Notes: generated by a model from the sequence alone, not told the origin. Counted from the stretch's first letter, positions 1-11,766 are shown. The stretch: 64,000 bases of DNA from Petrolisthes cinctipes (GCA_033782935.1 JAWQEG010002447.1:1-64000); one strand, 5' to 3'. Made by a program: numbers and translations.

Positions 1-3000
1 CACTGTGTGCAGTGTTACAGTTGAGAGGGGTGATCTCAACCGTCTTGTACGGGACCTTCCCATTCCCTTTATTTTATTGGGTGATTTTAATGGTCGTCAT
101 TCTCTGTGGGGTGACAGTTCGTTCAACCCCAGGGGTGTTTTATTGGCTTCTTGACATTTCCCTTTGCTCACCCAGTGCTCTGTTGGATTTTACTTGGAGT
201 GTATTGCCCGATTTATATGGCAGTGACCACTTCCCTATACTTTTAGAAGGTAACAGGTACGAACCACAGGCTCGTCTTCCTAGGTGGAGATTAGAGAAGG
301 CTGACTGGCAGTTTTATTAGAGAGCAAACTTTTTCGGTCTCTTCTGCAGCAGATTTTGGTAGTTTTGACGAAGCTATAACATATTTCACTGATATGCTCC
401 ACTCTGCTGCTCTCAACTCTATCCCTAAAACTTCTGGCTACTTTGCCAAACGTCCTGTCCCTTTGTGGTCACCAGTCTGCACTACTGCTGTTTGGGAGAG
501 GCGCGCTGCTTTCTCTTGTCTCCGTCGCAATCGTGGGGACTCAACTCTTTTAGCGAACTTCTGACAGGCAAGTGCTCGGACTGGACGAGTTTTAAAAGAG
601 GCACAGCATGCATCTTGGAAGGCCTATGTGTCTTTAAATAGCACTAAAACTCAACTCACCCAAGTGTTCAGGAGAGTCCATAAGATGATGGGGAAGTTTT
701 CTCTTAGTTCTCCTCATGTTCTTAAGGTCAATGAAATTAAGATCATGGATGGTTTAACAGTGGCCAACACCATGGCGGAGGATTTTGCTAGTCTCCAGCT
801 GTGACTCCCGACCTCTGGCTGCCAGGCATAAGTTGTGAGCCCAGGAGCGCACTGTCCTGGATTTCTCATGAAGGAGAATGAAAGTTATAACCATATATTC
901 ACCCTGAGAGACCTGCCCTCTGGTCTCTCTCTCTCTGCGGCGACACTTCTCCTGGGCCAGACAATATCCCATATGCAATGTTGTGACATTTGGGTGAGGA
1001 CGGCAATCTCTTTTCCTCTAGCTTTATATAACAGAATCTGGCTAGAGGGTGTCTTCCCTTCTGGGTGGAGGGTTGCTGCCATCCTTCCTTTCCCCAAGCC
1101 AAGCAAGGACTCTAGTGTTGCCCTCAATTGCAGACCATTTGCCTTGACCTCCTGTCTCTGTAAACTATTTGAGAAGTTTGTGAATATCAGACTGGCATAC
1201 TTCCTCGAACGGAGTCATTTTCTGTCTCCGTCCCAGTCTGGCTTTTGCAAACACCGTTCCACTACAGATACTCTGCTCAGGTCGGAAGCTGCTGCATGTG
1301 AGGCTTTTGCATGACATCAACACCTTGCCTTAGTATTCTTTGATTTAGAGAAAGCGTATGACACTACATGGCAATATGGCATCCTGTGGGGTCACCTTCC
1401 ACGCTTTCTTAAGGAGTTTCTCAGTGGTCGCAGTTTTTCTGTGAGGGTTGGTACAGACCTCTCAGCATCCGTTGCACAGGAGAAGGGCGCCTCCAGGGAA
1501 GCATCCTCAGTGTCACATTGCAGTAGCAATCAATGCCATTGCCTCATCCCTTCCAGATGGTATAGTCAATTCCATGTACGTTGATGACCTGGCGGTCTGG
1601 TTTGCTGCCTCCCGAATGTCAGTGGCGGAGTGGAGCATGCAGCTTTCCCTCGACAGAGTGTCCTGTTGGGCTGGTTCTCATGGGTTTCGATTTTCTCGTG
1701 CCAAGGGCGTTGCTATGCACTTCTGCCGCATCCGAGGCATCCACCCCAATCCGGACTTATTCATGTATGGTCATCGGATACGTTGTGTTGAGAAAATTCG
1801 TGTTTTGGGGTCTCCTTTTTGACAACCGTTTGACTTGGGTTCCCTACTTACGTTCACTTAAGGTCTCTTGCCTCCAGGCTCTTAACTTGTTGAGAGTCCC
1901 GGGGGGCTGATCGGGTCACCCTCCTCTGCCTATACCTTGTTCTTATTAAGTCAAAACTCGACTGTGGGTGTGAGGTGTACTCCTCTGTCTCAGAGTCTTA
2001 GACCCTGTTCATCATGCTGGCATATGTCTGGTGACCAGAGCCTTCAGGTCGTCCACAATCCCCAGTCTCCTGGTGGACGCTGGTGAGCTACCTCTTGATC
2101 TCCGTAGCCATTTCTTGATGGTTCGTTGTTGGCATCGATTACATCGACTTCCTGACTCCCTTCCATGCTTGGCGGTGTCATCTGATATCATGTCTCAGGT
2201 CTACCTTTCACATTCTCGCACACCATGGCCCTTTGGTTTCCGGGTCAGGAAGGCTATGTATGAGATGGGCATTGATGACTTCCCAATTTGTTCTGTGCGG
2301 GTCCCCAGGGTGGCTCCATGGCTTCTTCCAGAGGTTTTTCCCTGCACCTGCTTTTCAGACAAGAAGGAATCTCTTCCTCTTCCAGTGGCTCGTTCCCTCT
2401 TTTTAGAACATGCCTTCACTCACAGAGAGTCTCTCCTTGTGTACACTGATGGGTCTGATGCTGGAGTTGGGGTTGGAGTTGTATTTCCTGACTTTTGTCA
2501 TGGCAGCAGTCTCCCTTCTGTCATAACAATTTTTAATGCTGAGCTCTCTCTGCCATTTTATATGCCCTTCAGTGATTTTTACTCTCTCTCAGCCTTCCTT
2601 TACTATTTTTAGCGATTCCTGTAGTGCCTTGTAGGGCTTGTGCAATTTTAACTGTTCCCATCCCCTGGTGTTGGCCATTCTCGAGTGGCTTGTCCTCCTG
2701 GGTCGTCGTGGCCGCAAAATTACATTTTGTTGGGTCCCGGCTCATGTTGGCGTTGATGGGAATGAGAGAGCTGACGCCCTGGCTAAGGCTGCAGTCTCCA
2801 GTTTTCGGCCTCCTGCCAGGCGTCATAGCATTCCTGCAGTATGCTCATGACGCTCGTCCGCAGGAGGCCGAAACCCTGGAGGACTGCAGCCTTAGCCAGG
2901 GGTACAAGCTCCTCTACATTCGCAACATGCGCGGGACCTTGGTTTGTGGAGCTACAGTGGTTTGTCCACCGGTGGAAGACGTCTCTTGTCCGTCTCCGCA

Positions 3001-3224
3001 TTGGCCACACATAATCGACTCATGGCTTTTTAATGGAGAGGGGTCACCCTCCCTACTGTGATGATTGTCTGGTCCCTCTGACAGTACGGCATCTTATTGT
3101 CGAGTATCCCAGCCTTGGGGACCTTCGTCAGAGGCACCTCTCTGAGTACCGGGTGGGTGAAGGTTCTTACAGTCTCTCCCAGATGCTCGGGGAGGAGGCT
3201 TATGCTCGGGGAGGAGGCTTGTAG
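1..3224 (+). pseudogene. I-clade ORF2 (endonuclease, RT, RNase H), broken
   Basis: This was the replication polyprotein of the LINE: endonuclease nicks target DNA, RT copies the RNA, RNase H removes template. Visible pieces are endonuclease C-terminal half (about 1-800, GSDHFP motif near 215), RT palm with MYVDDLAVWFAA at about 1,573-1,610, thumb with IRGIHPNPDLF near 1,728, RNase H with VYTDGSDAG near 2,440 and a SWVPAHVGVDGNERADALAKA-like segment near 2,730-2,790, and a CDDCLVPLTVRHL Cys/His tail near 3,060. The frame changes many times and contains stops, so no functional protein is expected. Unlike copy B, it still encodes the catalytic YVDD. Confidence 0.85.
2779..2902. repeat. Short inverted duplication inside copy A
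   Basis: About 42 bp at 2,779-2,820 reappear as a near-perfect reverse complement at 2,862-2,902, separated by about 40 bp. Copy B (23,298-23,400) has only the first arm, so the second arm is a private rearrangement of copy A, which also removed some coding sequence before the C-terminal tail. A snap-back template switch would produce this pattern. Confidence 0.7.
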
Positions 3225-3419
3225 TGTGGGAGGGAACACCCTCTCCTTTGTGGAGGAGGCTGGCCTCCTCTGACTGTCTGTGGGTAACTGACGCTCTACA
3301 TTCGCTCTAGCAGGCTGCCAGACACCTCTCCCATCCCTAGAAGCCAAAATGTCGTACCGAACACACGAGAAATAGCAAATATGATACGTATTGTACGTAT
3401 TATCGACAATTTGAAAAAA

Positions 3420-3960
3420 GAAAACTCCACTGATTATATACATTTCAAACTCAAGAGTTGACAGAAATTGCTAGATTCAGTGTTACCCTCAGAGTATTCA
3501 GTTTTACCTCTTCTCTCCCTTCTTTATTCCTTATTCTCTCTTTCTCTCTTCCTCTGTGAGAAAGGAAGAATGAAGGGTCAATGGTCACTTTTATACTGGA
3601 AGGTCAAGGTCAGTTTCTCTCCCTCTCCCTTCCTACTCTCTCTCTCTTTCTCCTGTGAAAGGTAAAGTGGACAGAGGTGGACACCTGGCCTAGGCCCCAT
3701 AAAGCTAAAAGCATTTTGGAAAGGTGTAAACGAGATAGGAAAGGTATTTGACCTGGAACCCTTCTTAATTGTCTGCAGGTGGCTGGGAAGGTACGTTAAT
3801 GTTATTTGAAAAGATGGAGAGATAGAAGGCTTTGTGTGTGTGTCCAGCAGCTGCTTGATATGGCCAGGTAGAAGCTATTTGTGGAGAGGAAAGGTATTTT
3901 GCGAATGACCCTTGTTTGGCTACCTGCTTCTCAATTACTTTTAAGGTGTACACACTTTCA
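3420..3960 (+). repeat. Diverged LTR-like remnant related to the 23.7/31.9 kb LTRs
   Basis: Landmarks of the gypsy LTR recur in the same order: TATATACATTTCAAACTC near 3,434, a CT-rich block with a GTGAAAGG motif near 3,655, a (GT)n-TCCA segment near 3,835-3,845, a GGCCAGGTAG-like block, a CGAATGACCCTTGTTTGG-like block near 3,905, and GGTGTACACA near 3,945. Spacing and many bases differ, so this would be an old or distantly related solo LTR. Ends and target duplication cannot be placed. Confidence 0.45.
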
Positions 3961-4364
3961 CACGAATTAAATGCTACCCTAGCTAGTATCACAAGAAATC
4001 AAGAATTACGGTACTCGTTTTTTCTTAGCGGTCTCATAACGATCTTCGTTGATCCATGCTTAACCTCCTCGAATGTTCTCCTGCGATTTTTCTTACGAAT
4101 TTCTCATGGAATATTTTCGATAATCTTATCTTACGTTAATTCCAATTATAAATTAATTATCTATTGGGTGCTATTTCAAGACCTTCCTACTCAATTACTT
4201 TAATTAATGTTCAAATTCAAACTAACACTGAGACGAGTTCGGAATATCTAAAACTTAAAGATCGCTACATATACTTTTAGTTAAAGAATGTCCTCACACC
4301 TGTTGCAATTTTCAATGTCAATTCGCACTGTATCACTCGTAATTACGTACCTTCTCGGTATATA
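3961..4364. other. AT-rich stretch, nothing recognised
   Basis: No coding similarity, terminal repeats or simple-sequence tract that I can name. It separates the LTR-like remnant from the next I-clade fragment. Confidence 0.5.
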
Positions 4365-4604
4365 GGGGATGAGGGCTTAGGGGTTTTAAATACTGAATGT
4401 GTGACCCATATCCATAGCCCTACTGTGAGTCTTACTGCCATTGACATTTTATTCTGTGCACCTAGTGTACTGTAAGATTTTACTTGGAATGTATACCCCA
4501 ATTTACTTGGTAGGGACCTAGTCACTATTTTCCTATATACCTAGAAAATAACCGGTATGAACTGCAGTCTCATCTTCTTAGAGAAGGCTGACTGACGGTT
4601 TTAA

Positions 4605-6327
4605 CCCTTAAACCGTGGGTGACGAGGATTCTCGTTACCAGCAACAAGTTTGGAGGACCCCAGGTGACGAAAATTCTCGTCAATGCAGTTTTTAAATTAA
4701 CAAGCTAGTCTCGGGCTGGCAACACTGAGAGTGAGAGCCAAAGGACTACCCCCAGCCCATATAGCTATCACCAGTCATTTACTCGAATAGTGAGGGTGGA
4801 AGGATATAATTTCATCATTCCTCTTTTCCTGGAATTACCATAGGTTTACATTAAAACGACAGTGACATTATATTTCATATTGTTGTGTTGAAGAATGTGA
4901 TTCTGACATGTTTTATAATAAAATTAGAGTGTGGAAACCTACTTAGATAGGTAAATATAGAGTATAAACAGCGTGTAAAGGAAACTATACCTCCAGGAAG
5001 GACGTATGGTGTCCTATAACAATTTTTGTATATTTTCTTGTCTGTTAACTAGCTATTAAGTCGACCATCTCTTGTGGTTCAGATATACCGATCAGTTTCT
5101 TCCTTGATTCCCCGAATCACCACATTTATAAATTAGAGCTTCGTTCACCTAGTTATTAAAACTCACATCACTCCTCACATCACTCTACTCACCGGCTGCA
5201 TTAAGACGGGAACCAAGGTAATGAACTGATCTGTAACAATATTTGTTTTGTTTGTGTTAAATTTTATGTATATTGTGAGTTAGTTTTGGGTGGAATTAAG
5301 TATTCTCTATATTGTGTTTGCACTTAATTTAGGGGTTATATATATTATTAGTGATCTGTGTTTTCAAATTATTAAGGGGATTCTGTGATTTTTCAAGCTG
5401 TAATTTAGAGTAAACATTGGGGATAATTTTGTTTATTGATGGTTATTCTTACATGGGAAAACATAGTTATATTCTTGTTTTGGTTTTAGGATCCTCCTCT
5501 TACCAAGGGCCGAGTCGGAGAGGAATCTATAATTTTCACCCCTGAGTTGGAGACACTACCCTTCCCAGTCCACCACATAGTCATATGGACTTTATATTGG
5601 ACCGCCTTGACAACAGTTCCCGGAGGTGTATCATTGGGTGGTACTGTATAGGGTAGGGAGTGATTTATAGGGGTTTGTTATTACTGTTTATTGTATGGCA
5701 TTTGGTGTGTGTTTCTTTTATTTATTAAAAGATTTTTATATACTATGCATTTACTTGGCATCCTGCGGTAAAGCGGGAAGATCCTGAAAAGAACTCCTTG
5801 ACACAGCGTATAAGTGTCTTTTGAGTTGTGCTGGTTACCCATCCTGCAGATGTCCATTTAGTTTTAACAAATACATCAGGAGAAAGCTAATGGTTTGTAC
5901 TTTAATCCTGTATCATTTATTTATGTAGTGTGATCGGTTTACCAGTTATCAGTCATCAAATATCTTGTTTACATGGTGACCATGAGTGCAGGAGAAAGGC
6001 CCGTGTGAGAGAGAGCTGCCTTGTAGATAAGGTCCAAAAATAAGTGGTTAACATTCTCGAGTACGACCTGGTTTTGTTTAAACTTCTCGCCTGGGTGTGG
6101 CAGGACACACCTCACTTTTGGTACGCTAGTTTCTATTGGGGAAACTGACTGAGGAGGACAGCTAGACTGTCCAGACAGTGTGTTTTTCATCATATTTCAT
6201 ATGTTACCAGTGTAGGGGATGCCTATGTGGAATCCAAATTTTAACTAAATCTCCCCAATGGTTGACTTTTAACAACGATTTATCCAAAATTAAGACTCCA
6301 AAGTGGCGTCTGTGCACGAACGTAATG

Positions 6328-6358
<31 letters not shown>

Positions 6359-6397
6359 CCTAAAACACATCGTAGATATCAGCCATGCGCGAGAGTG
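4605..6397 (+). mobile_element. Non-autonomous TTAA-target (piggyBac-like) element 1
   Basis: TTAA at 4,601-4,604 and 6,398-6,401 flanks a 1.79 kb insert that interrupts copy C of the I-clade LINE. The left end begins CCCTTAAACCGTGGGTGACG and has subterminal palindromic GACGA/TCGTC motifs. The right end is only a weak inverted match. The interior has no transposase. Blocks at about 4,830-4,960 and 5,840-5,980 match element 2 in reverse orientation. A further 0.3 kb near 6,020-6,360, including a 30-base T run, is absent from element 2. The TTAA duplication and CCC-type ends are features of the piggyBac superfamily; that assignment is inference. Confidence 0.7.
6328..6357 (+). repeat. Poly-T tract
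   Basis: A run of 30 T inside TTAA element 1. It may mark the tail of a small minus-strand retro-insertion that would explain the extra sequence here, but no second end is clear. Confidence 0.6.
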
Positions 6398-6644
6398 TTA
6401 AGGAGCTAACTTGTTTGGTCTTTTTTTTCTTTCAGATTTAAGTAGCTCTGACGTTGCTGTGACTTAGTTTACTGATATGCTCTACTCTGCTGCTCTCAAC
6501 TATGTCCTTAAAACTTCTGGCCACTTTCCCAAACGTCCTGTCCTTTGGAGGTCACCAGTCTGCACCACCTTTGTTTTATTCGTGGGAATCCTAAAATTTT
6601 AGAGGACTTCTGATGGGCGCTGGCTCTGGCTAGATAAGTTTTAA

Positions 6645-7266
6645 CCACGTAGCCACGGGCGTTATCTACCTTAGTAATGCTGCAGTCCAGGCCTTTCTCT
6701 CGCACTCGCAGTAACTATGTAAACAACACATTTGATGGCTTATAACTTGTAAACCACTCACACTATATAAGTATATGATACAGGATATTGATGTACAAAC
6801 CTTTACCTGTTTCCTGATGTACTTGTGAAGAATAAATGGACATCTGTAGGATGGGTAGCCAGCTCAGAATGACCACAATGCAAGTTTCACTTTTAAACTC
6901 TATTTACATGTTTAAGTACGTTTTCATACTCTGATTTTGTTATAATACATATTAGAAATGCATTTTTCAATACAACAATATGAAATAGAATGTCACTGTC
7001 GTTTTTATGAACATTCATGGTAATTAGAGGAATAATGGAGCTTTGGAAATACTTCCTTCCACTCTCACTGATAGTTTAGCACTGGCAGGTAGTGAGTTGC
7101 TGGACTATGGCTACTCCCTACAAGCCCAAAATCAGTTTTGCCACCCATGACAGCCATGTTATTAGGCGCTCAAATTTAAAAACTGCATTGTTGAGAATTC
7201 TTGTTACTAGTAGTCCTCCACACTTGTTGCTGGTGACGAGAATCCTTGTCACCCACGGTTTAAGGG
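6645..7266 (-). mobile_element. Non-autonomous TTAA-target element 2
   Basis: TTAA at 6,641-6,644 and 7,267-7,270 brackets 622 bp. Its right end is the reverse complement of the left end of element 1 (CCCTTAAACCGTGGGTGAC), and internal blocks match element 1 in reverse, so it is the same family in the opposite orientation with the middle deleted. Its left end CCACGTAGCCACGGGCG is an imperfect inverted match to its right end. There is no coding capacity. It also lies inside copy C of the I-clade LINE. Confidence 0.72.
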
Positions 7267-7420
7267 TTAAAAGAGGCATGAAATGCATGAAGAAAGGCCT
7301 AAATGTTTTCGATCACTACTAAAACCCCGCTCTCACAAGTGTTCAAGAGTGTCCGAAATATTTTAGGGAAGTTCTCGGTCCCGTCTCATCCTGTCTTATA
7401 ATTTTCACCCCCCCCCCCCC

Positions 7421-7879
7421 AATGGGAACCGCCTTGACATGGTGAGGGGGCTTGCTTGTCTCTAAGACCTGGTGAGCTAGACTAGAGGGGGCTCTGGCCC
7501 CTGCTCTGCCCCGATTTTGGGGAGAGAGGGCTTTCCATGCTAGTAAGGTCGCCAGTGAGAGATCAGACTAAATGGTTCCCATGCATTAGGCTGCCAGTAC
7601 GGGCCAATAGTGCTACCCTCCAGAGGGACTGCCCTCAAGGGGCCGTCCTATGTTGGATGGTTGGGTGTCTGGGCCGGGAGATGTTGGGGGAGGGGGTCTC
7701 AGCACCGTCGTGGGCAAACTTTTGAGCCATTGGGGCTGCTTTTTATAACGAATGGCCCCGTGGGGGAAGAGATACCCCGCCCACGGCGACCAGCGCTCGG
7801 TCCCATCATCTGCCCGGTATGTAGTAGCTCTTGGTTCCTGGGGCCAACAACAATAAATCAATGATATATGGATAAATAA
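7421..7879 (+). other. Presumed 5' UTR of I-clade copy B
   Basis: GC-richer than its surroundings and without a long conserved reading frame. It leads directly into ORF1. An ATG at 7,869 is followed at once by TAA (7,877), so the true ORF1 start is unclear; a short indel may have moved it. Internal promoters are usual in I-type LINE 5' UTRs, but I see no element I could name. Confidence 0.5.
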
Positions 7880-8949
7880 AAGCCCCAATCTCTTCCTCGA
7901 GCGGTGGTCGACCAGGCCCTTGAGACGTCACTCTCTGGTCGTGGTAGTAAGCAGAAAGCTGCAAAAAAGACTAGACCTAGCAGGTCGGGTGTTGTGTCGA
8001 AGAAGTCGGTTAGCAATTTGGACAAGTTAATGTTAACGAATGTACTTGCATCCCTTTCCTATGGCACTATCCACTCCATTTTTAAGTGTTTTGGAGTAGT
8101 TCTTCGAATCCAAATCACATATGACAGTGATTGTAGGTCTAATCGGTGCTATATTACTTTCAATACAAATGCTGCTGAAAAAGCAGCATTTGAGGCAAAA
8201 GGTTATCTGATGGTGGGGGATACTCATTGTAAAGTTCAGATGATGCGGTCCACCAATGTAGTTGACAATGACAATGACTACTGCCCTAACATATTTGATG
8301 ACTCTGTAGAGCATGTCCCAAAGGAACGTCGGGTTCCTACACCCTTTTGGTTTGTGGCTTACTACAGGGAGGGACGTGGTAACCTTATCCATGCTTCCCG
8401 GTATCTTGAGAAAGAAATTGGATTATTACCAATGGGCCACATAAAGAAATATGGTAAGGGTGTTTTAATCAGAGCCAAAGCCCTTACACAGGCCATGATG
8501 CTCCTCAATCTCCCCTCTCCTTCTGATAGCATGTTTGAATCTATTAAACCACATCGAACATTTAAATATAGCAATGGGCGTGTATATAATGAGGACCTGT
8601 ATGAATTCTCTGAAGAGGACATTCTCACTATGTGCCCAGACAGTGTTCAACGAGTAACAAAGATGAAAGGCAGTAAAAATATGATCATCCTCACTTTCTA
8701 TGGCTTGCATATCCCAGATTGCATTAACATTAACCCCACCTCTTTTAAAGTGAAGCCTTTTGTTGAGCGTCCCCTACAGTGTTTCTGTTGTTATGAGTTT
8801 GGTCATGGGAGGAGGAACTGCAACAACCGTTCCCTGTTTGGTAATTGTTCTGCTCTTGACTCACATCTTACTTCAGAGTGTCGGTGAGAGAGTTACTGCT
8901 TTTACTGCAGAGATGCTCACCCCTTGGGTTCTCGCCAATGTAAAATGTA
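7880..8949 (+). pseudogene. I-clade ORF1 (gag-like), 5' part
   Basis: This is the RNA-binding nucleocapsid-like protein of the LINE. The open frame runs from 7,880 (no in-frame ATG until 8,030) through FWFVAYYREGRG, typical of I/Nimb-type ORF1, to a zinc knuckle CFCCYEFGHGRRNC near 8,782-8,825. A TGA at 8,886-8,888 interrupts the frame. Beyond it the frame continues with a second knuckle (YCFYC...H...C) up to the TA at 8,948, where the Tc1-like element is inserted. Joining 8,949 to 12,882 keeps the frame. Total length would be about 660 codons. Confidence 0.8.
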
Positions 8950-9195
8950 CAGTCGGCCACACTTCTGGCTGATCCGGTCAGCACTACAAACTCCAGGTGT
9001 CTAACGTTTGCATCCCTGACTTTCTGAATCATAGGCTCGAAGATTCTCAGTGGTGAAGAAGTGAGACGGTGCAGGGGGAGAAAGAGAGAGGGAGGGAAAT
9101 GGGAGGGAGGGGGGACCAAACCAGAGAGAAGGAATGGGGGAGGAGAAGGGGGGACAGAAAAGTGAGGGAGGGAAGGGGGAGGGAGAGGGGGACAA

Positions 9196-9233
<38 letters not shown>

Positions 9234-10077
9234 AGAGGGTGGGCTGAAGGAGACAGAGGGAAGGGGGACAGAACGAGTGGAGGGTAAAATATCATCTAAG
9301 GTAACCAATATAATATATAGCTTATTCAAAAAATAAAGTTTATTTTTATATTACTTGGAGAAAGATTACTACAACCATATAGCCATGTCGGAAGTATAAG
9401 AGTTATAAAGTGCAATTAACGTTATCAGTGATACGGAGATATCACATGACATTGAAAATAACTGGCGGTTATAAAATTCCTACTAACCCTAAGACGCATA
9501 GTTTGTTTTATATGTCTTCTTAACAAATAAATACATAATTATGGCATTTTGATGTGAGTTATTTAATATCCTCCCTTAAATCATGACATTACAGTGCACT
9601 GGCAAGTGTGTTTAATGAAGAAGTTTACGTTTGGCTGGTAAGGGCCAAGCAAACATTTGGACACTGGAATACCTCCCTTCATACTTGTCTTCCTCTTTCC
9701 ACAGTTATTTAACCTATACTATAATATTAATAAATTAAGTAGTACTAGTAGTATTACACACCTAATTGGTATAAACAATTACGGTATTTTAAACTTTCGC
9801 ATGAACAAAATTTGATCGTAGCTTGAGGTGGTTTATCTCTAGGCAACAAGCTAATAATTGCTTTGTCTTTATACGCAATAAAAAAAACATTACCAACAAT
9901 TGTTGTGACCAAGAACGCTATGAAAGGAAGTATGGTGCTCTACTTTAACACTCCAGTGTATAATTACAACTATTGTGATCGATATTTATTTAAGTAGCAC
10001 AATTCACACAGTTTGGTATTGAAATAAGTGGCAATTCTGAGTAGTCTAATCCTATCATGAGCAATGTTATCGTTTTC
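8950..10077 (+). repeat. Left terminal inverted repeat of the Tc1-like element
   Basis: Pairs with 11,767-12,879 over its whole length. It includes a purine-rich block (9,070-9,280) with GA repeats that generates spurious open frames on both strands. The inner end is at CGTTTTC, 10,071-10,077. Confidence 0.88.
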
Positions 10078-10301
10078 ACACTAAAAAACTTAGCCTACTA
10101 GTAGCACTAGGGTTAATGATTTTAAATATAGGAGCCGCCATGATTTAAGGTTGTAATAAATCAGTCAATCAATTATATCAAATATGGAAAAAGCTGCCAA
10201 TCATATCAGCAGATATCCTTCGTCCCATCCAATCACATTTCAACCGAGGTATTTTCATGATTCTGGCGTCGAGGTAAAACACAAGCTCTCTCACTCGCAC
10301 C

Positions 10302-10535
10302 ATGGCAACTCCATACAGACGAGATCAACTGATCAAGCGTGGACAGATTGTTGCCCTTCACGAGGCTGGGCATTCCATCCGCTCCATTGCCCGGCGCCTC
10401 GGTGTATCTCCGACCACTGTGACCAAGTGGATCAATCGAAATGAGGAAACCGGCGACCTAACAGACTTGGGTAAGAAAGTTTAATTTGAAAGTACTATAT
10501 ATGAAATCTTGCATATAAGTTGCTTAACTCGCTCA

Positions 10536-10597
<62 letters not shown>

Positions 10598-10923
10598 TTT
10601 TAAGAACGGAGTTACAACTCCGGCTCAAGACGCAGCTATAAAACGTGCTGTGGAGGATGATCCCTTCACGAACGCCGTGAGGATCCGTGAAGAGCTGCAG
10701 CTGAAGGCGTCGGCTGAGACCGTCCGACGCTGCTTAAACGGGTCAGGGCTACACCACAGGGTTCCGGCTGTGAAAGAGCGCCTCACCGACCAGCACCGCG
10801 CAGCCAGACTCGCCTTTGCCCGTCGCTATGTAGAGAAAGATCTCGACATCTGGTCACGTCGCCTGCATGCCTGATAGACTAAGGGCTGTCATTGAGATGG
10901 AGGGGGGATGGACGCGTTATTGA
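10302..10923 (+). pseudogene. Tc1-like transposase, catalytic domain deleted
   Basis: Exon 1 (10,302-10,470) encodes the first helix-turn-helix of a Tc1-family transposase, with AGHSIRSIARRLGVSPTTV typical of the family. A GTAAG donor at 10,471 and an AG acceptor at 10,610-10,611 keep the frame into exon 2, which holds the second DNA-binding domain (TTPAQDAAIKRAVEDDPF to YVEKDLDIWSR, about 10,612-10,855). Next the DDE catalytic core is missing. The text jumps, out of frame, to the usual Tc1 C-terminus (RLRAVIEMEGG, 10,867-10,923). So roughly 200 residues were lost in one internal deletion. The protein could bind DNA but not cut it. Confidence 0.82.
10537..10601 (+). repeat. (TA)n followed by T tract in the transposase intron
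   Basis: About 26 TA units (10,537-10,589) run into a 12-T tract just upstream of the predicted 3' splice site at 10,611. The T run doubles as a polypyrimidine tract. Confidence 0.85.
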
Positions 10924-11766
10924 TGAAATGAGAGATTATGATTTTAATATCTTTTGTATTTATTATTGTCACCATTCACATGCAAATTCATAATCACGAA
11001 TAAAAATTGCGAGTTCCCAACGTATATTATTTAACAATGCCCGATAGTAAATATTAATTTGAATTCCTCATATTTTATTAATTCTACAAAAAGCATTCAC
11101 TGATACCTAAGGGTAGAACGCAAGCAATGAGGTGAGGGAAGTTTGTGTCGTTCGTGAACTTTCCTAGAACATGGAAAAAAAATACATGAAAAAGGCAAAG
11201 AATGTGATACAACTACTAGTAAAGAAGTGGCCAACGGTTGTCCATTATATACTTTCTACAAGGAGAAAACCAATGAATTATGTTAATGAGCCTGGAGAAA
11301 CATCCTTCATAATGATATACCCACTCCATGGCCGACCTATGCTTGTTCGTATATAATAACCCTTAGGCCCTGTCTATATGACAGACATTTTAATGTCCGA
11401 CAAGCAGTTTGTGCCCAACGGGCACTGGTGATTACCTCGCCATTTACCATTGTTACCAGATCATCCAGTTCCCAGCAGCCACAGCATTAAAAACGGGCAG
11501 GGACAATTTTCGGAAATTTGCCCGTGGTATGCCCGTGGGCGCCACTAAAATAAATTGGTAAATGTGTGCGCCAGCTGTGTGGAAGCTCCCTTACTAATTA
11601 CTAATTTAAGTGGGTGGCGGACAGGAGGAAATCACGGGCAAATCATCGAAATGCCCCTGTCGAGATTGTGTCATGGGGGGTGGGAAGTGCATGGTTATCA
11701 TTTTTTTTGATAATACATATCAAATGTTCCATAGGAAAAATTAAGGGCGGGTGTGTTTTATAATAT
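10924..11766. other. Non-coding interior of the Tc1-like element
   Basis: Lies between the transposase stop codon and the right inverted repeat. I find no further conserved frame. The open frame at 11,171-11,356 has no recognisable domain. Confidence 0.5.

Larger units (their letters stand above)
1..3330 (+). mobile_element. I-clade LINE, copy A (5' end outside window)
   Basis: The stretch is colinear with the better preserved I-clade element at 7.4-23.5 kb, starting inside the endonuclease domain and running through RT, RNase H and the C-terminal Cys-rich tail to about 3,225. Small deletions relative to copy B are visible, for example about 85 bp missing near 150 and about 27 bp near 1,388. 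No poly-A tail or target duplication is evident at the 3' end, which fades out between 3,230 and 3,340. Classification rests on the endonuclease-RT-RNase H order, which is typical of the I clade. Confidence 0.85.
4365..7402 (+). mobile_element. I-clade LINE fragment, copy C, split by two insertions
   Basis: Three blocks (about 4,365-4,600, 6,402-6,640 and 7,271-7,402) align in order with the endonuclease region of copy B (about 14,300-14,940). They are much more decayed than copies A and B, with several indels and stops. The two gaps correspond exactly to elements flanked by TTAA. The last block ends a few bases before the C tract where copy B begins. Confidence 0.75.

Noticed and set aside
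9001..9329. Overlapping Pro/Ser-rich and Arg/Glu-rich open frames on both strands
   Set aside because: They come from a GA/CT-rich block inside the inverted repeat and recur at 12,466-12,828 in the other arm. Low complexity, no domain.
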